Shown here piece by piece: positions 25,821 through 33,892 of a stretch of 64,000 nucleotides of DNA. Location of the stretch: contig CABZCR010000003.1 of assembly GCA_902524285.1 (NCBI GenBank), positions 29,469 to 93,468 on the forward strand. The letters are read 5' to 3'. Position 1 is the stretch's first letter; each line of letters opens with the position of its first letter. This DNA is from an uncultured Pelagibacteraceae bacterium (GTDB lineage Bacteria; Pseudomonadota; Alphaproteobacteria; Pelagibacterales; AG-422-B15). The position numbers and the translations under genes were made by a program. Under the pieces are notes generated by a model. It saw only the letters and a list, made by a program, of their open reading frames with translations. It was not told the DNA's origin and did no database searches.

Positions 25821-28109
25821 TTAAACTTTTTTTCCAAATATTAAAAGCAAAGCCGGTAAAAGCAATAGGTCAATGAGTAGAGCTATCATAATTATCAAAG
25901 CACACATCCCACCAATTATAAAATTATAGTAGAACATTGATTGTGTTAAAAATAAGAACCCAGAAAAAAGACAAATTGATGCAACAATTATAGGATAACC
26001 AACAAATCTAAAACAATATTGTATTGCTTCTCTTGGGGGTAAATTTATTGCAAGAGCTTTTTTATATTTTGATAAAAAGTGGATAGTTGCGTCAACTACA
26101 AGGCCTATTGAAATAAGAACAGCAAATTGATGAGCGGCCGTTACCATATCAGTGGCAAGAGTAAGAAGACCGAAACCAAGTACAAAAGGAATAATATTTG
26201 GAACAATGCTTATTATGCCGTACCTAAAACTTTGCAGAGAAATTCCAACAACCATAATTATAAACGTAAAAGAGATTAAAAGCCCGATTACTAACCCTCT
26301 TGTGTTTTCAACAAATAGTTGTGGCATCATAATTGGAATCCCAGCAACACCATTTGTACTAAAAGGTGAAATATTTTCATTAACCCATTCATCCACACGT
26401 GCATTGAATGCAACTGATTCCATTGATGTAGAGTTATTTGTTCTGATAAGAATTCTAGAGTCTGATTTATCCGCAGTCATTTGATTTTTTAAATCCATCC
26501 CATATGGCACTGAAAACTCATATAATAGCAGATACTGCGCAATGAGTGCTTTATTGTCAGGAATTGCATAATACTCATCCAAGCCGCCATTCATGTTTTT
26601 ATGTAAAGTCTTAATAACATCTGAAATAGTAGATACATCAGCTACTTCAGGTTGAGTAAGGAGCCAACTTTCGAACTCATCAAGCTTTTTAAGGTATTCA
26701 GGATTTGTTATACCATCCGGCTCATTTGATTGCATATCTGAAAATATATAAAAAGAGCTTCCAAATTCAGGGTCAACAGTATTTTTTACTTCTAGCCATT
26801 CAGGAACTCTATCGAAATAAGTACTAAAATAGTCATCAAAATGTAAATTTGGTAATAAACTAAAAACTGCTATACAAATTGCAGTTATTACAATAACGAA
26901 CCTCTCCTTAAATTTATAAATTAATTCACCTAAGTTTTTTAGAGCCTCTAGCACATAACTTTTTCTTTTTCTTGAATTGATTGGAAGTAAAGAAAACATA
27001 GCTGGAAGCATCGTCACACTTAAAATAAATCCAATACCTGCGCCAATTACTACAGTATTAGCCATTTCGCTATAAGCTGGTATATCCCCAAAGTTAATAC
27101 CTGCGATCCCTGCAGCTGTTGTGAAACTTGTAAGAAATATTGGTACAAAATTTATTTTTAAACTCTCAATAATAGCATCATTCTTTGTCATTCCCTCAGT
27201 CATATTAGTCAAACCAATTGACAACATATGTATGGCATGCGTTAGTGATATTGTAAGTATAATTATTGGTGCAGTAATAAGTGGAGGTTGTACTTCAAAC
27301 CCAAGCCATCCAGCAGCTCCAAGTGATGGCAGAATAGACAATATAATTACAATTAGTGAAATTATTGAAGCTACGACAGATCTTAATAAAATATAAGTTA
27401 AGATAATTATCAGCAGTAAAAAACTTGGATACATTTTTGATGCATCAGACTCCGAGGTAGATTGAAAATTATGTGAGAATTGAGCAGAGCCTGCTACACC
27501 AACAAATATGTCTTCATATCTGTCTTCAAAATAATTTTTTTGTTCCCAGGCAAATGAAATTGGTTCCTGGAAAGCGATATCTTCAGGCATTTCAAGATTA
27601 ATATTAACTAAACCGATTTTTCCACTTTCAGACATCACAAAATTTACAACCGCGTCCTCTAAAACTGCAGCACTATATAAATTTGCAATTTCATTTGTGC
27701 TTAATGAGTCAACATTATCAACAAAGTCACTTATTGATATGTCATCGCCGTCTACTGTAGTGTATTGGTGGTTTGTAAGTGAGCTTACTCTTGATGAATA
27801 TGGTGTTTGCCAGGAGATTTCAGTGAGTTCGTGAATAAGACTTAATACATCTTTTTGAAATATGTTACCCTTTTCTGGTTTAACAACAAAAGTCAGAACA
27901 TCTATATTTCCATACTTTTCCTCTAAATCCAGTACATCTTTGTAGTATTTAAAATCTTCCTCAACAAAGCCCCTATATCCTGAGGGCGTTTCTAGGAATT
28001 TCATACCAAATGATATTGTGAAAATGATTAATAAACTGCCTAATATTACTTTAATACGATGGTTTACTAAAATCTTGCCAAATATTTCAATTCTGTCTTC
28101 TAAATTCAT
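25821..28109 (-). CDS. MMPL/RND-superfamily exporter
   Basis: The 762-residue membrane protein has the RND layout. TM1 (about residues 20-35) is followed by a large periplasmic loop, then TM2-6 (about 225-375) with ITLTHAIHMLSIGLTN. A second periplasmic loop and TM8-12 (about 590-755) follow, with LISIGLVVDATIHFLSKY near residue 672. The two halves carry sterol-sensing-like helices. It lacks the adaptor-protein signatures of drug pumps and groups with predicted exporters of the COG1033 type. It heads the cassette with the LolA-like and barrel proteins. Cargo is unknown; a lipid or other hydrophobic molecule is likely. Confidence 0.85.
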   Translation of the reverse strand: MNLEDRIEIFGKILVNHRIKVILGSLLIIFTISFGMKFLETPSGYRGFVEEDFKYYKDVLDLEEKYGNIDVLTFVVKPEKGNIFQKDVLSLIHELTEISWQTPYSSRVSSLTNHQYTTVDGDDISISDFVDNVDSLSTNEIANLYSAAVLEDAVVNFVMSESGKIGLVNINLEMPEDIAFQEPISFAWEQKNYFEDRYEDIFVGVAGSAQFSHNFQSTSESDASKMYPSFLLLIIILTYILLRSVVASIISLIVIILSILPSLGAAGWLGFEVQPPLITAPIIILTISLTHAIHMLSIGLTNMTEGMTKNDAIIESLKINFVPIFLTSFTTAAGIAGINFGDIPAYSEMANTVVIGAGIGFILSVTMLPAMFSLLPINSRKRKSYVLEALKNLGELIYKFKERFVIVITAICIAVFSLLPNLHFDDYFSTYFDRVPEWLEVKNTVDPEFGSSFYIFSDMQSNEPDGITNPEYLKKLDEFESWLLTQPEVADVSTISDVIKTLHKNMNGGLDEYYAIPDNKALIAQYLLLYEFSVPYGMDLKNQMTADKSDSRILIRTNNSTSMESVAFNARVDEWVNENISPFSTNGVAGIPIMMPQLFVENTRGLVIGLLISFTFIIMVVGISLQSFRYGIISIVPNIIPFVLGFGLLTLATDMVTAAHQFAVLISIGLVVDATIHFLSKYKKALAINLPPREAIQYCFRFVGYPIIVASICLFSGFLFLTQSMFYYNFIIGGMCALIIMIALLIDLLLLPALLLIFGKKV

Positions 28110-28148
28110 ATGGAAAAATATATACCTTCTCTTATAAATTAAAACAGT

Positions 28149-29093
28149 ATGAAAACTAGTAAGAAAATATATTTAATATCACCTCGTGGATTTTGTGCTG
28201 GCGTTACCCGCGCAATTGAAATAGTTGAACTAGCAATTAAAAAATATGGCCCACCAGTCTATGTGAATCACGAAATCGTTCATAACAAATATGTCATAGA
28301 TGAATTGAGTGATAAGGGTGCAGTTTTTTTAGATAATATTAACGATGCGCCCCCAGATCGTCCATTCATCTTTTCCGCTCACGGTGTTTCAAAGGATGTT
28401 GAGCTACATGCAAATAAAAAAAATAAAATAGTTATTAATGCAACTTGTCCACTTGTAACCAAAGTTCATGTTCAAGCTATGAAGTTTTTTGAATCGGGTT
28501 ACCGCATTATTCTTATTGGACATAAAAACCACCCTGAAGTAATAGGAACCATGGGCCAGCTTCCAAGCGGCAGCATAGAACTTGTTGAAACGGTAAGTGA
28601 TGTAATGAGACTGTCTATAAATGACAATGATAATTTCGCCTATTTAACTCAAACAACACTCTCACTCGATGATACAAAAAAAATAATAGAAGCATTAAAA
28701 GTTCGATTACCTAAAATAGTTTCTTCTCCAAAAGAAGATATTTGCTATGCAACCTCAAATCGTCAAAAAGCAATAAAAGAATACGCTCAAATGTGTGATG
28801 CTTTTATAGTTGTTGGATCAAGTAATTCGTCTAATTCTAATCGCTTGGTGGAAGTCGCAAAAAATGCAGGTTGTGAGAACTCAATTCTCTTAGAAAACGA
28901 AGTTAATTTAAATGTAAAAGACTATGAGCTTATGACGTCAATTGGTATTTCTTCAGGCGCATCGGTTCCTGACATACTGGTTAAAAATGTAATTAATAAA
29001 TTTGCAGAATTTTATCAAGTTACGATTGAAGAGCTAAGTTTAGGAAATGAAAATGTAACTTTTAAATTACCTAAGGAATTGAGAGTTGGTTAA
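28149..29093 (+). CDS. ispH: 4-hydroxy-3-methylbut-2-enyl diphosphate reductase
   Basis: This [4Fe-4S] enzyme makes isopentenyl and dimethylallyl diphosphate, the last step of the MEP isoprenoid pathway. The three cluster cysteines are in SPRGFCAGVTRAIEIVE, NATCPLVTKVH near residue 97 and DICYATSNRQKA near 198. Catalytic HEIVHNKYV and VVGSSNSSNSNRL are also present. The length of 314 residues fits. The window also has ispG at 60 kb, so two MEP steps are present. The thioesterase gene overlaps its 3' end. Confidence 0.95.
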   Translation: MKTSKKIYLISPRGFCAGVTRAIEIVELAIKKYGPPVYVNHEIVHNKYVIDELSDKGAVFLDNINDAPPDRPFIFSAHGVSKDVELHANKKNKIVINATCPLVTKVHVQAMKFFESGYRIILIGHKNHPEVIGTMGQLPSGSIELVETVSDVMRLSINDNDNFAYLTQTTLSLDDTKKIIEALKVRLPKIVSSPKEDICYATSNRQKAIKEYAQMCDAFIVVGSSNSSNSNRLVEVAKNAGCENSILLENEVNLNVKDYELMTSIGISSGASVPDILVKNVINKFAEFYQVTIEELSLGNENVTFKLPKELRVG

Positions 29094-29535
29094 CATAAAA
29101 GATTTAAAATGGGAATATAGTAACCCTCATATTTTAAAGTTCACCACAAAAGAGAGTGATATTGATATTTTAGGACATGTTAATAATAAAGTATATTTGA
29201 ATTGGTGTGAACTAGTCAGTTGGGATCATTCAGCTAAATTAGGTATTACTCCTGATGTATATAAAAAATATCAATGTGCATGTGTTGTTATTAGGAGTGA
29301 AAATAATTTTTCTGGATCACTTTTTATTGGCGAAGAAATTGCGATTTCAACATGGATTACAAAGACTGATAAAAAAGTCAGATTGAGCAGATTTTTTCAA
29401 ATAATAAATATTGCAAAAAATCAAACTGTCTTTACTTCAAACGTTGACTATGCGTGTGTGAGTCTTATTAATTTTAAACCTATAAGAATGCCAGAAATTT
29501 ATAAAAATAGTTATGAAGTTACTTGTGATGTTTAA
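29086..29535 (+). CDS. Acyl-CoA thioesterase, 4HBT (hot-dog) family
   Basis: This 149-residue hot-dog protein shows the 4-hydroxybenzoyl-CoA thioesterase pattern TKESDIDILGHVNNKVYLNWCE, with the catalytic Asp before the HVNN motif. It probably hydrolyses a short or medium acyl-CoA. The best start is a TTG inside the last codons of ispH, preceded by AAGGA; no ATG suits the conserved N-terminus. It overlaps the next gene, so the ispH-thioesterase-GNAT-oxidoreductase run looks co-transcribed. Substrate is unknown. Confidence 0.8.
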   Translation: MVNIKDLKWEYSNPHILKFTTKESDIDILGHVNNKVYLNWCELVSWDHSAKLGITPDVYKKYQCACVVIRSENNFSGSLFIGEEIAISTWITKTDKKVRLSRFFQIINIAKNQTVFTSNVDYACVSLINFKPIRMPEIYKNSYEVTCDV

Positions 29536-30013
29536 ATTAAGAAATGTCACTATTGATGATATACAAGATATCATTTTGATTAATGAAGATGCTATACCTG
29601 CTGTGAACTCCGTATCATATGATGAGTTTTTAAATTTTTATGAAAAAAAAACTTATTTTAAAGTAGCTATCAATAATGATAATAATATTTGCGGGTTTTT
29701 ACTTGTTTTACCATCTGGCCTTGATTATCAGAGTTTAAATTATAAGTGGTTTACGGAGAGGTATAGTGATTTTGTATACATTGATAGAATTGCTATATCA
29801 AGTAAATTTAGAGGGTTGGGTATAGGAAAAAGTCTGTATCTAGATCTCGAAAATTCACTAGATGAATATAATATGATTGCATGCGAATTTAATATAGAAC
29901 CTCCAAACCCAATTTCTAAAAGTTTTCATGAAAGTTTAGACTATAAGAATGTTGGCTTTCAGTTTACTGAAAATAATACAAAAAAAGTTTCATTAATGGT
30001 TAAAAATATCTAA
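29528..30013 (+). CDS. GNAT-family N-acetyltransferase
   Basis: The protein is about 161 residues and has the acetyl-CoA-binding GNAT motif A, DRIAISSKFRGLGIGKSLYLDL, near residue 95. The N-terminus FKLRNVTIDDIQDIILINED is typical of the family. I prefer the ATG at 29528, which overlaps the thioesterase stop; an ATG at 29513 would add five residues. Its stop overlaps the next start by one base. The target of acetylation cannot be predicted. Confidence 0.78.
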   Translation: MFKLRNVTIDDIQDIILINEDAIPAVNSVSYDEFLNFYEKKTYFKVAINNDNNICGFLLVLPSGLDYQSLNYKWFTERYSDFVYIDRIAISSKFRGLGIGKSLYLDLENSLDEYNMIACEFNIEPPNPISKSFHESLDYKNVGFQFTENNTKKVSLMVKNI

Positions 30014-31122
30014 TGAGTTCTAATTTCGTAGATGTGCTAGTGATCGGTGGAGGGGTTATTGGGTTAGCCATAGCTAAAAGTTTTGCCGCCAAAGGTCGAG
30101 AAGTCATTGTATTGGAGAAAGAAAATACTTTTGGTTCTGTTACCAGTTCAAGAAATAGTGGAGTCATTCATGCAGGTGTTTATTATGACAAGGACTCAAT
30201 GAAAGCTAAATTTTGTGCCAATGGAAACCGTAGAATGTATGAATATTGTAAAAAATTTAATGTGCCTCACATTAATACAGGCAAGTTCATTGTCGCAACA
30301 TCTTCCAATGAAATTCCTAAACTCGAGGAAATTTTCTCCAAAGCGGAATATAATGGTGTTGAAGGAATAGAGAGAGTAACAGGAAATTATGTTACCAGCA
30401 AAGAGCCTTTAGTTAAATGTATTGAGGCATTATTTGTGCCATCATCAGGCATTGTTGATCAAAACTCTCTCATGAGGTCTTATCTTGGCGAATTGGAGGA
30501 AAGCTCCGGCAATATTGTTTTTAATTCGCAATTCTTACGTTCTGAAATTAATGGTGAGAAATATTGTTCAACTGTGCTGAGTGATGGAGAAGAAATAATT
30601 ATAGAGTCGTCAGTTATAATAAATGCTGCTGGTCTAAATGCTGAAAATATTGCAAATAATATTCTACCCTTAGATAAAAAATACATTCCCAAAACATATT
30701 TCGCCAAAGGTAATTATTTTGAAACGGGAAAAGACCTGAAGATTCGTCATCTAATTTACCCGATACCTAATGATGCAAGTCTTGGTCTTCATTTGGGATT
30801 AGATTTAGGAATGCAAGTTAGATTTGGACCTGATGTTGAATGGGTAGATGAAATAGATTATGAAGTAAAAAAAGATAGACAGGTTTTGTTTCATAATGAT
30901 GTCATAAAATATATTCCCTCAATTAAAATTGAAGATCTTAAAGCTGGATATTCAGGTGTAAGACCAAAACTTAAGAGTAGAGGTGAGGGTAAAAGTGACT
31001 TTTCAATTCAAGGAGAAAAGACACATGGTATTAAAAATCTTGTTAACTTATTTGGAATGGAATCGCCCGGGTTGACTTCTTCACTTGTTATTGGAGAATA
31101 CGTTACCAATATGGTAAATTAA
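30013..31122 (+). CDS. FAD-dependent oxidoreductase, L-2-hydroxyglutarate dehydrogenase-like
   Basis: This 369-residue DAO-superfamily flavoprotein starts with the dinucleotide motif VDVLVIGGGVIGLAIAKSFAAKG. It continues with SRNSGVIHAGVYYDKDSMKAKFC and PSSGIVDQNSLMRSYL, which resemble L-2-hydroxyglutarate oxidase (LhgO) and related enzymes. It would oxidise a 2-hydroxy acid and pass electrons to quinone or oxygen. It is the last gene of the ispH run and converges with rpoH, overlapping its end by four bases. The precise substrate is an inference from similarity. Confidence 0.8.
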   Translation: MSSNFVDVLVIGGGVIGLAIAKSFAAKGREVIVLEKENTFGSVTSSRNSGVIHAGVYYDKDSMKAKFCANGNRRMYEYCKKFNVPHINTGKFIVATSSNEIPKLEEIFSKAEYNGVEGIERVTGNYVTSKEPLVKCIEALFVPSSGIVDQNSLMRSYLGELEESSGNIVFNSQFLRSEINGEKYCSTVLSDGEEIIIESSVIINAAGLNAENIANNILPLDKKYIPKTYFAKGNYFETGKDLKIRHLIYPIPNDASLGLHLGLDLGMQVRFGPDVEWVDEIDYEVKKDRQVLFHNDVIKYIPSIKIEDLKAGYSGVRPKLKSRGEGKSDFSIQGEKTHGIKNLVNLFGMESPGLTSSLVIGEYVTNMVN

Positions 31123-31982
31123 AAGAGGAACTCTTTCTTTTGCGAATTTGATATATACGATTTCATCTTCATCATAGCACCTTTTTCTATCTGTCTTACA
31201 CGTTCTTTGGAAATTTTTAACTCCTTGCCTAGTATATCTAGTGTTTTAACTTCCTCTGAAAGGTGTCTATCCTTAATTATTTTCACTTCTCTTTCATCAA
31301 GTATCTCTAAAGTTTGTTTTATTAAGTCTTTTTTAAAACTTACTTGATCCTTTTCAAACACCTTATCATCAGGTCTTGCATCTTCGTCCTCAATGAGTTC
31401 CAAAAACTCACTTTCACTTTCGTCATTAATTTTGTGATTAAGAGAACTATCGTTTTGACTAATTCTGCTGTCCATTTTTATAACATCAGAAGTTGAAATA
31501 TTTAAATCACTAGCAATGCCTTGAGCAGTTCTGAAATCAATTGATCCATGTTCCGTTTGATGAATTTTCTGTTTTAATTTTCTGAGACTAAAAAATAGAC
31601 TTTTTTGTTTTGAGGTAGTTGCAATTCTCACTAATGACCAATTTTTTAGAACAAAATCTTGAATTGATGCTCTGATCCACCAGCCCGCATAAGTCGAAAA
31701 TCTAACTTCTTTATCCAATTCAAATCTTTCTGCGGCTTTCATCAGACCTATATTACCCTCTTGAATTAGATCACTTAAATTAAGACCATAATTTTTATAC
31801 TTAACAGCAAAAGCAATAACCAATCTGATGTGAGATTGGGTTAACTCGTGCAAAGCCTTTTCATCTTTGTTTTTGATCCATTTTTTTGCTAATACCTTTT
31901 CATGATTTTCCTCAAGTAAAGGAATAGACATGGCTTTTTTAACAAAAGATTTCATTTCATTTGTATCATCGAAACTTGACAT
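31119..31982 (-). CDS. rpoH: RNA polymerase sigma factor RpoH (sigma-32 family)
   Basis: Region 2 reads DLIQEGNIGLMKAAERFELD with RFSTYAGWWIRASIQDFVLKNW, and region 4 reads ILGKELKISKERVRQIEKGAMMKMK. The protein lacks sigma-70 region 1.1 and has the RpoH box-like stretch QKSLFFSLRKLKQKI near residue 130. It directs heat-shock transcription. The ORF-track start is a TTG; the ATG at 31982 fits the usual RpoH N-terminus (MSSFDDTNEMKSF). The 5' region lies divergent from csaA in under 100 bases. A second RpoH paralogue elsewhere cannot be excluded. Confidence 0.9.
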   Translation of the reverse strand: MSSFDDTNEMKSFVKKAMSIPLLEENHEKVLAKKWIKNKDEKALHELTQSHIRLVIAFAVKYKNYGLNLSDLIQEGNIGLMKAAERFELDKEVRFSTYAGWWIRASIQDFVLKNWSLVRIATTSKQKSLFFSLRKLKQKIHQTEHGSIDFRTAQGIASDLNISTSDVIKMDSRISQNDSSLNHKINDESESEFLELIEDEDARPDDKVFEKDQVSFKKDLIKQTLEILDEREVKIIKDRHLSEEVKTLDILGKELKISKERVRQIEKGAMMKMKSYISNSQKKEFLF

Positions 31983-32069
31983 ACACGCAAAATACAAATT
32001 GAATGTAAAAAGACAATTTGAATCTTCAATTTTGAGGGTATAAAAACTGCCAATGTGGCTTAATTTAAT

Positions 32070-32408
32070 ATGAAAGACATTGTAAAATATGAAGATTTTG
32101 AAAAAATTGAGATCTTAGTAGGTACTATTTTTGAAGTAAAAATAAACGAAAAGGCAAGAAAACCAGCGTACGTGCTGAAAATAGATTTTGGTGAAAAAGT
32201 TGGCATTAAACAAAGTTCTGCTCAAATAACAAACTATTCAATTGAAGAGCTACTTCAAAAACAAATTATTGCTGTATGTAATTTTGAGAAAAAAAATATC
32301 GCAGGTATTGATTCAGAGGTATTAATTCTAGGCGCAATAAATGAAAATAAAGAGGTGATCTTGATTCATCCGCAACAAAAAGTAGAAAATGGATCAAACA
32401 TTTGTTGA
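32070..32408 (+). CDS. csaA: tRNA-binding domain protein, CsaA-like
   Basis: The 112-residue protein is a single tRNA-binding OB-fold. Visible signatures are VKYEDFEKIEILVGTIFEVK, ARKPAYVLKIDFGE, KQSSAQITNYS and the C-terminal VLILGA with VILIHPQQKVENGSNIC. CsaA binds tRNA as a dimer and has been proposed as an export-related chaperone in Bacillus. It ends seven bases before the converging tRNA-Arg gene, an interesting coincidence but probably without functional meaning. Confidence 0.88.
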   Translation: MKDIVKYEDFEKIEILVGTIFEVKINEKARKPAYVLKIDFGEKVGIKQSSAQITNYSIEELLQKQIIAVCNFEKKNIAGIDSEVLILGAINENKEVILIHPQQKVENGSNIC

Positions 32409-32415
32409 TTTATAT

Positions 32416-32492
32416 TGGCGCGCTCGAGATGATTCGAACATCCGACCCCAGGATTAGGAATCCTGTGCTCTATCCTGCTGAGCTACGAGCGC
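32416..32492 (-). tRNA. tRNA-Arg (anticodon CCT)
   Basis: On the minus strand the acceptor stem is GCGCTCG with CGAGCGC. The D arm is AGCTCAGCAGGATAGAGC, the anticodon arm AGGATTCCTAATCCT with CCT in the loop, and the T arm GGATGTTCGAATCATC. A discriminator G and encoded CCA complete it. The anticodon reads AGG codons for arginine. It converges with csaA. Confidence 0.97.
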
Positions 32493-32687
32493 ATAATTAA
32501 AGATTTTTCTAAAAAAAAATAATTTTTATTTTATTTTAATAAAAATTTATAAGAAAAAATAAATTTCTATTACTATAAAAAAATCTAATAACTATAAGTA
32601 TTTAAATACTTTTACTAATAATTTAAAATACATTCAAAAAATATTTTATAATTAAAAAAATTCTAAAAACAGCGAAAAATTGACAGT

Positions 32688-32716
32688 TTTTCATAAAAGT
32701 TTAATCATTGTATAAG
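32688..32716 (+). promoter_or_regulatory. Candidate promoter of the histone-like gene
   Basis: TTTTCA and TATAAG are separated by 17 bases, about 60 bases upstream of the start codon. The 285-base intergenic region around it is extremely AT-rich, so chance matches are easy. Just downstream lies a short inverted repeat (GAATCA, then TGATTC). The call is tentative. Confidence 0.35.
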
Positions 32717-32777
32717 AACGAATCAATTTTGATTCATCTACTAACCTCTAACTAAACCCAAATGGGGGGAGATAATT

Positions 32778-33035
32778 ATGGAGGAACTTAAAGTGATCTT
32801 TGCGAAAGCAAGGAAAAAAGCTAAGAAAAAAGCAGCGCCTAAGAAAAAACGTAAAGCTGCTAAAAGGAAGCCAGCTAAGAAAAAAGCAGCTCCTAAAAAG
32901 AAAAAGCGTAAAGCAGCTAAAAGGAAGCCAGCTAAGAAAAAAGCCGCTCCTAAAAAGAAAAAAAGGAAAGCCGCTAAGAAAAAAGCCGCTCCTAAAAAGA
33001 AAAAGAAAGCTGCTAGAAGAAAAAAAAGAAGATAA
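32778..33035 (+). CDS. Histone H1-like Lys/Ala/Pro-rich repeat protein
   Basis: The 85-residue protein is about half lysine and built from near-identical units of the form AKKKAAPKKKKRKAAKRKP: one of 18, one of 19, one shortened to 14, then a terminal unit ending AARRKKRR. Such sequences resemble the C-terminal domain of eukaryotic histone H1 and bacterial H1-like DNA-binding proteins, which compact DNA. Only a short leader (MEELKVIFAKARK) precedes the repeats. A very strong purine-rich ribosome site (GGGGGGAG) lies before the ATG, and an intrinsic terminator follows, suggesting high expression as a single gene. DNA binding is inferred. Confidence 0.85.
   Translation: MEELKVIFAKARKKAKKKAAPKKKRKAAKRKPAKKKAAPKKKKRKAAKRKPAKKKAAPKKKKRKAAKKKAAPKKKKKAARRKKRR
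32818..33030 (+). repeat. Coding tandem repeat in the histone-like gene
   Basis: Imperfect direct repeats of about 42-57 bases, rich in AAGAAAAAAGC and CCTAAAAAGAAAAAG, encode the Lys/Ala/Pro units. Unit lengths differ by whole codons, so the frame is kept. This kind of array tends to vary in copy number between strains through slippage. Confidence 0.85.
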
Positions 33036-33037
33036 TT

Positions 33038-33065
33038 AGCATTGATTAATCAATGCTTTTTTTTT
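33038..33065 (+). terminator. Intrinsic terminator of the histone-like gene
   Basis: The inverted repeat AGCATTGATTAATCAATGCT is immediately followed by nine T residues. It lies only a few bases after the TAA stop codon. The T run is on the plus strand, so it serves the histone-like gene and not the converging carD. Confidence 0.9.
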
Positions 33066-33101
33066 GCGCCCTTAGTTCAACAAACTAGGGGCGTTTTTTA
33101 A
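33066..33101 (+). terminator. Second plus-strand terminator-like hairpin overlapping the carD 3' end
   Basis: GCGCCCTTAGTT pairs with AACTAGGGGCG around a five-base loop and is followed by GTTTTTTAATTT on the plus strand. It starts right after the first terminator and runs through the last codons of the converging carD gene. On the minus strand no T run follows, so it looks like a backup terminator for plus-strand transcription. Confidence 0.6.
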
Positions 33102-33884
33102 TTTATCTCTACCAAGAATCTTATCGACTTTTTTTATTGCATTTTCCTCAGTGATTTTAAGTCCAGCAATCACTTCTCTCAAAAATCGATCATAAGACAA
33201 TTCAAAAAGTTGACGCTCACTATATGATTGCTCTATTTGATTATTTGCTCTATTAAGATCTCTAACGACCTCAGCAATTTGTTCAATATCACCTGAGTTA
33301 ATTTTAAGGTCATATTCCTGAGCCCTTCTACTCCACATTGTTCTCTTTATCTTTGGTTTTTGAGATAAGATTTTTAATACAGTTTGAATTTTAGATGGTT
33401 TTGATACTTTTCTTAAATTAAGAGACTTAGCCTTTTCAACCGGAACTCTCAAAATTAATTTATCTCGTACAAACTCTATCACATACATTTCTAGTTTTTG
33501 TCCAACGACCTCTCTTTTTTCAATGTCTATAACTTGGCCTACACCGTGTGTTGGATAAACAACATGATCCTTTGTATTAAAAATTTTTTTAACTTTTTTT
33601 TCTTTAATGGTCTTTATTTCTAAAAACTTTTTAACTTTTTTCGCTTGATAGTGAGCAGGGTTAATAATTCGATTATTAACTTTTTTGTCAGATTGTGGAG
33701 GAAGTTTAGGCTCTACAAATTTCTTTACTTCTTTTGTTTTTTTAGCAACTTTTTTTACTTGTTTCTTTTTTGCACTCTTTTTTACTGAGGTTTTCTTTTT
33801 TACAACTTTAGTTTTTTTCTTTACTGTTTTCTTTTTTAGAATTTTCTTTTTGTCGACTTTAATGACTTTTTTCTTTTTTTTCAT
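33072..33884 (-). CDS. carD: CarD-like transcription regulator with lysine-rich N-terminal tail
   Basis: The C-terminal part (about residues 100-265) is a CarD/CdnL domain: FNTKDHVVYPTHGVGQVIDIEKREV (the RNA-polymerase-binding Tudor-like part) and RVPVEKAKSLNLRKV, then WSRRAQEYDLKINSGD and SYSERQLFELSYDRFLREVIAG. CarD binds RNA polymerase beta and stabilises open complexes. The first 75 or so residues are an added tail dominated by lysine (MKKKKKVIKVDKKKILKKKT), giving 270 residues instead of about 160-170. It lies upstream-adjacent to fdxA, an order conserved in alphaproteobacteria, and converges with the histone-like gene. Confidence 0.9.
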   Translation of the reverse strand: MKKKKKVIKVDKKKILKKKTVKKKTKVVKKKTSVKKSAKKKQVKKVAKKTKEVKKFVEPKLPPQSDKKVNNRIINPAHYQAKKVKKFLEIKTIKEKKVKKIFNTKDHVVYPTHGVGQVIDIEKREVVGQKLEMYVIEFVRDKLILRVPVEKAKSLNLRKVSKPSKIQTVLKILSQKPKIKRTMWSRRAQEYDLKINSGDIEQIAEVVRDLNRANNQIEQSYSERQLFELSYDRFLREVIAGLKITEENAIKKVDKILGRDKLKNAPSLLN

Positions 33885-33892
33885 AGAATTAC

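Noticed and set aside
31983-32069. ROSE-type RNA thermometer before rpoH
   Set aside because: The leader is short and only a weak AT-rich inverted repeat is present; no ROSE-like G-rich element masks a ribosome site.
32818-33030. Direct repeats that might look like a CRISPR array
   Set aside because: The repeats are coding, imperfect, lack unique spacers and keep the reading frame.
32800-33039. Second long ORF (79 aa, Lys/Arg/Leu-rich) overlapping the histone-like gene in another frame
   Set aside because: It is a by-product of AAG/AAA-rich repeat codons. The frame at 32778 has the strong ribosome site and the regular Lys/Ala/Pro pattern.
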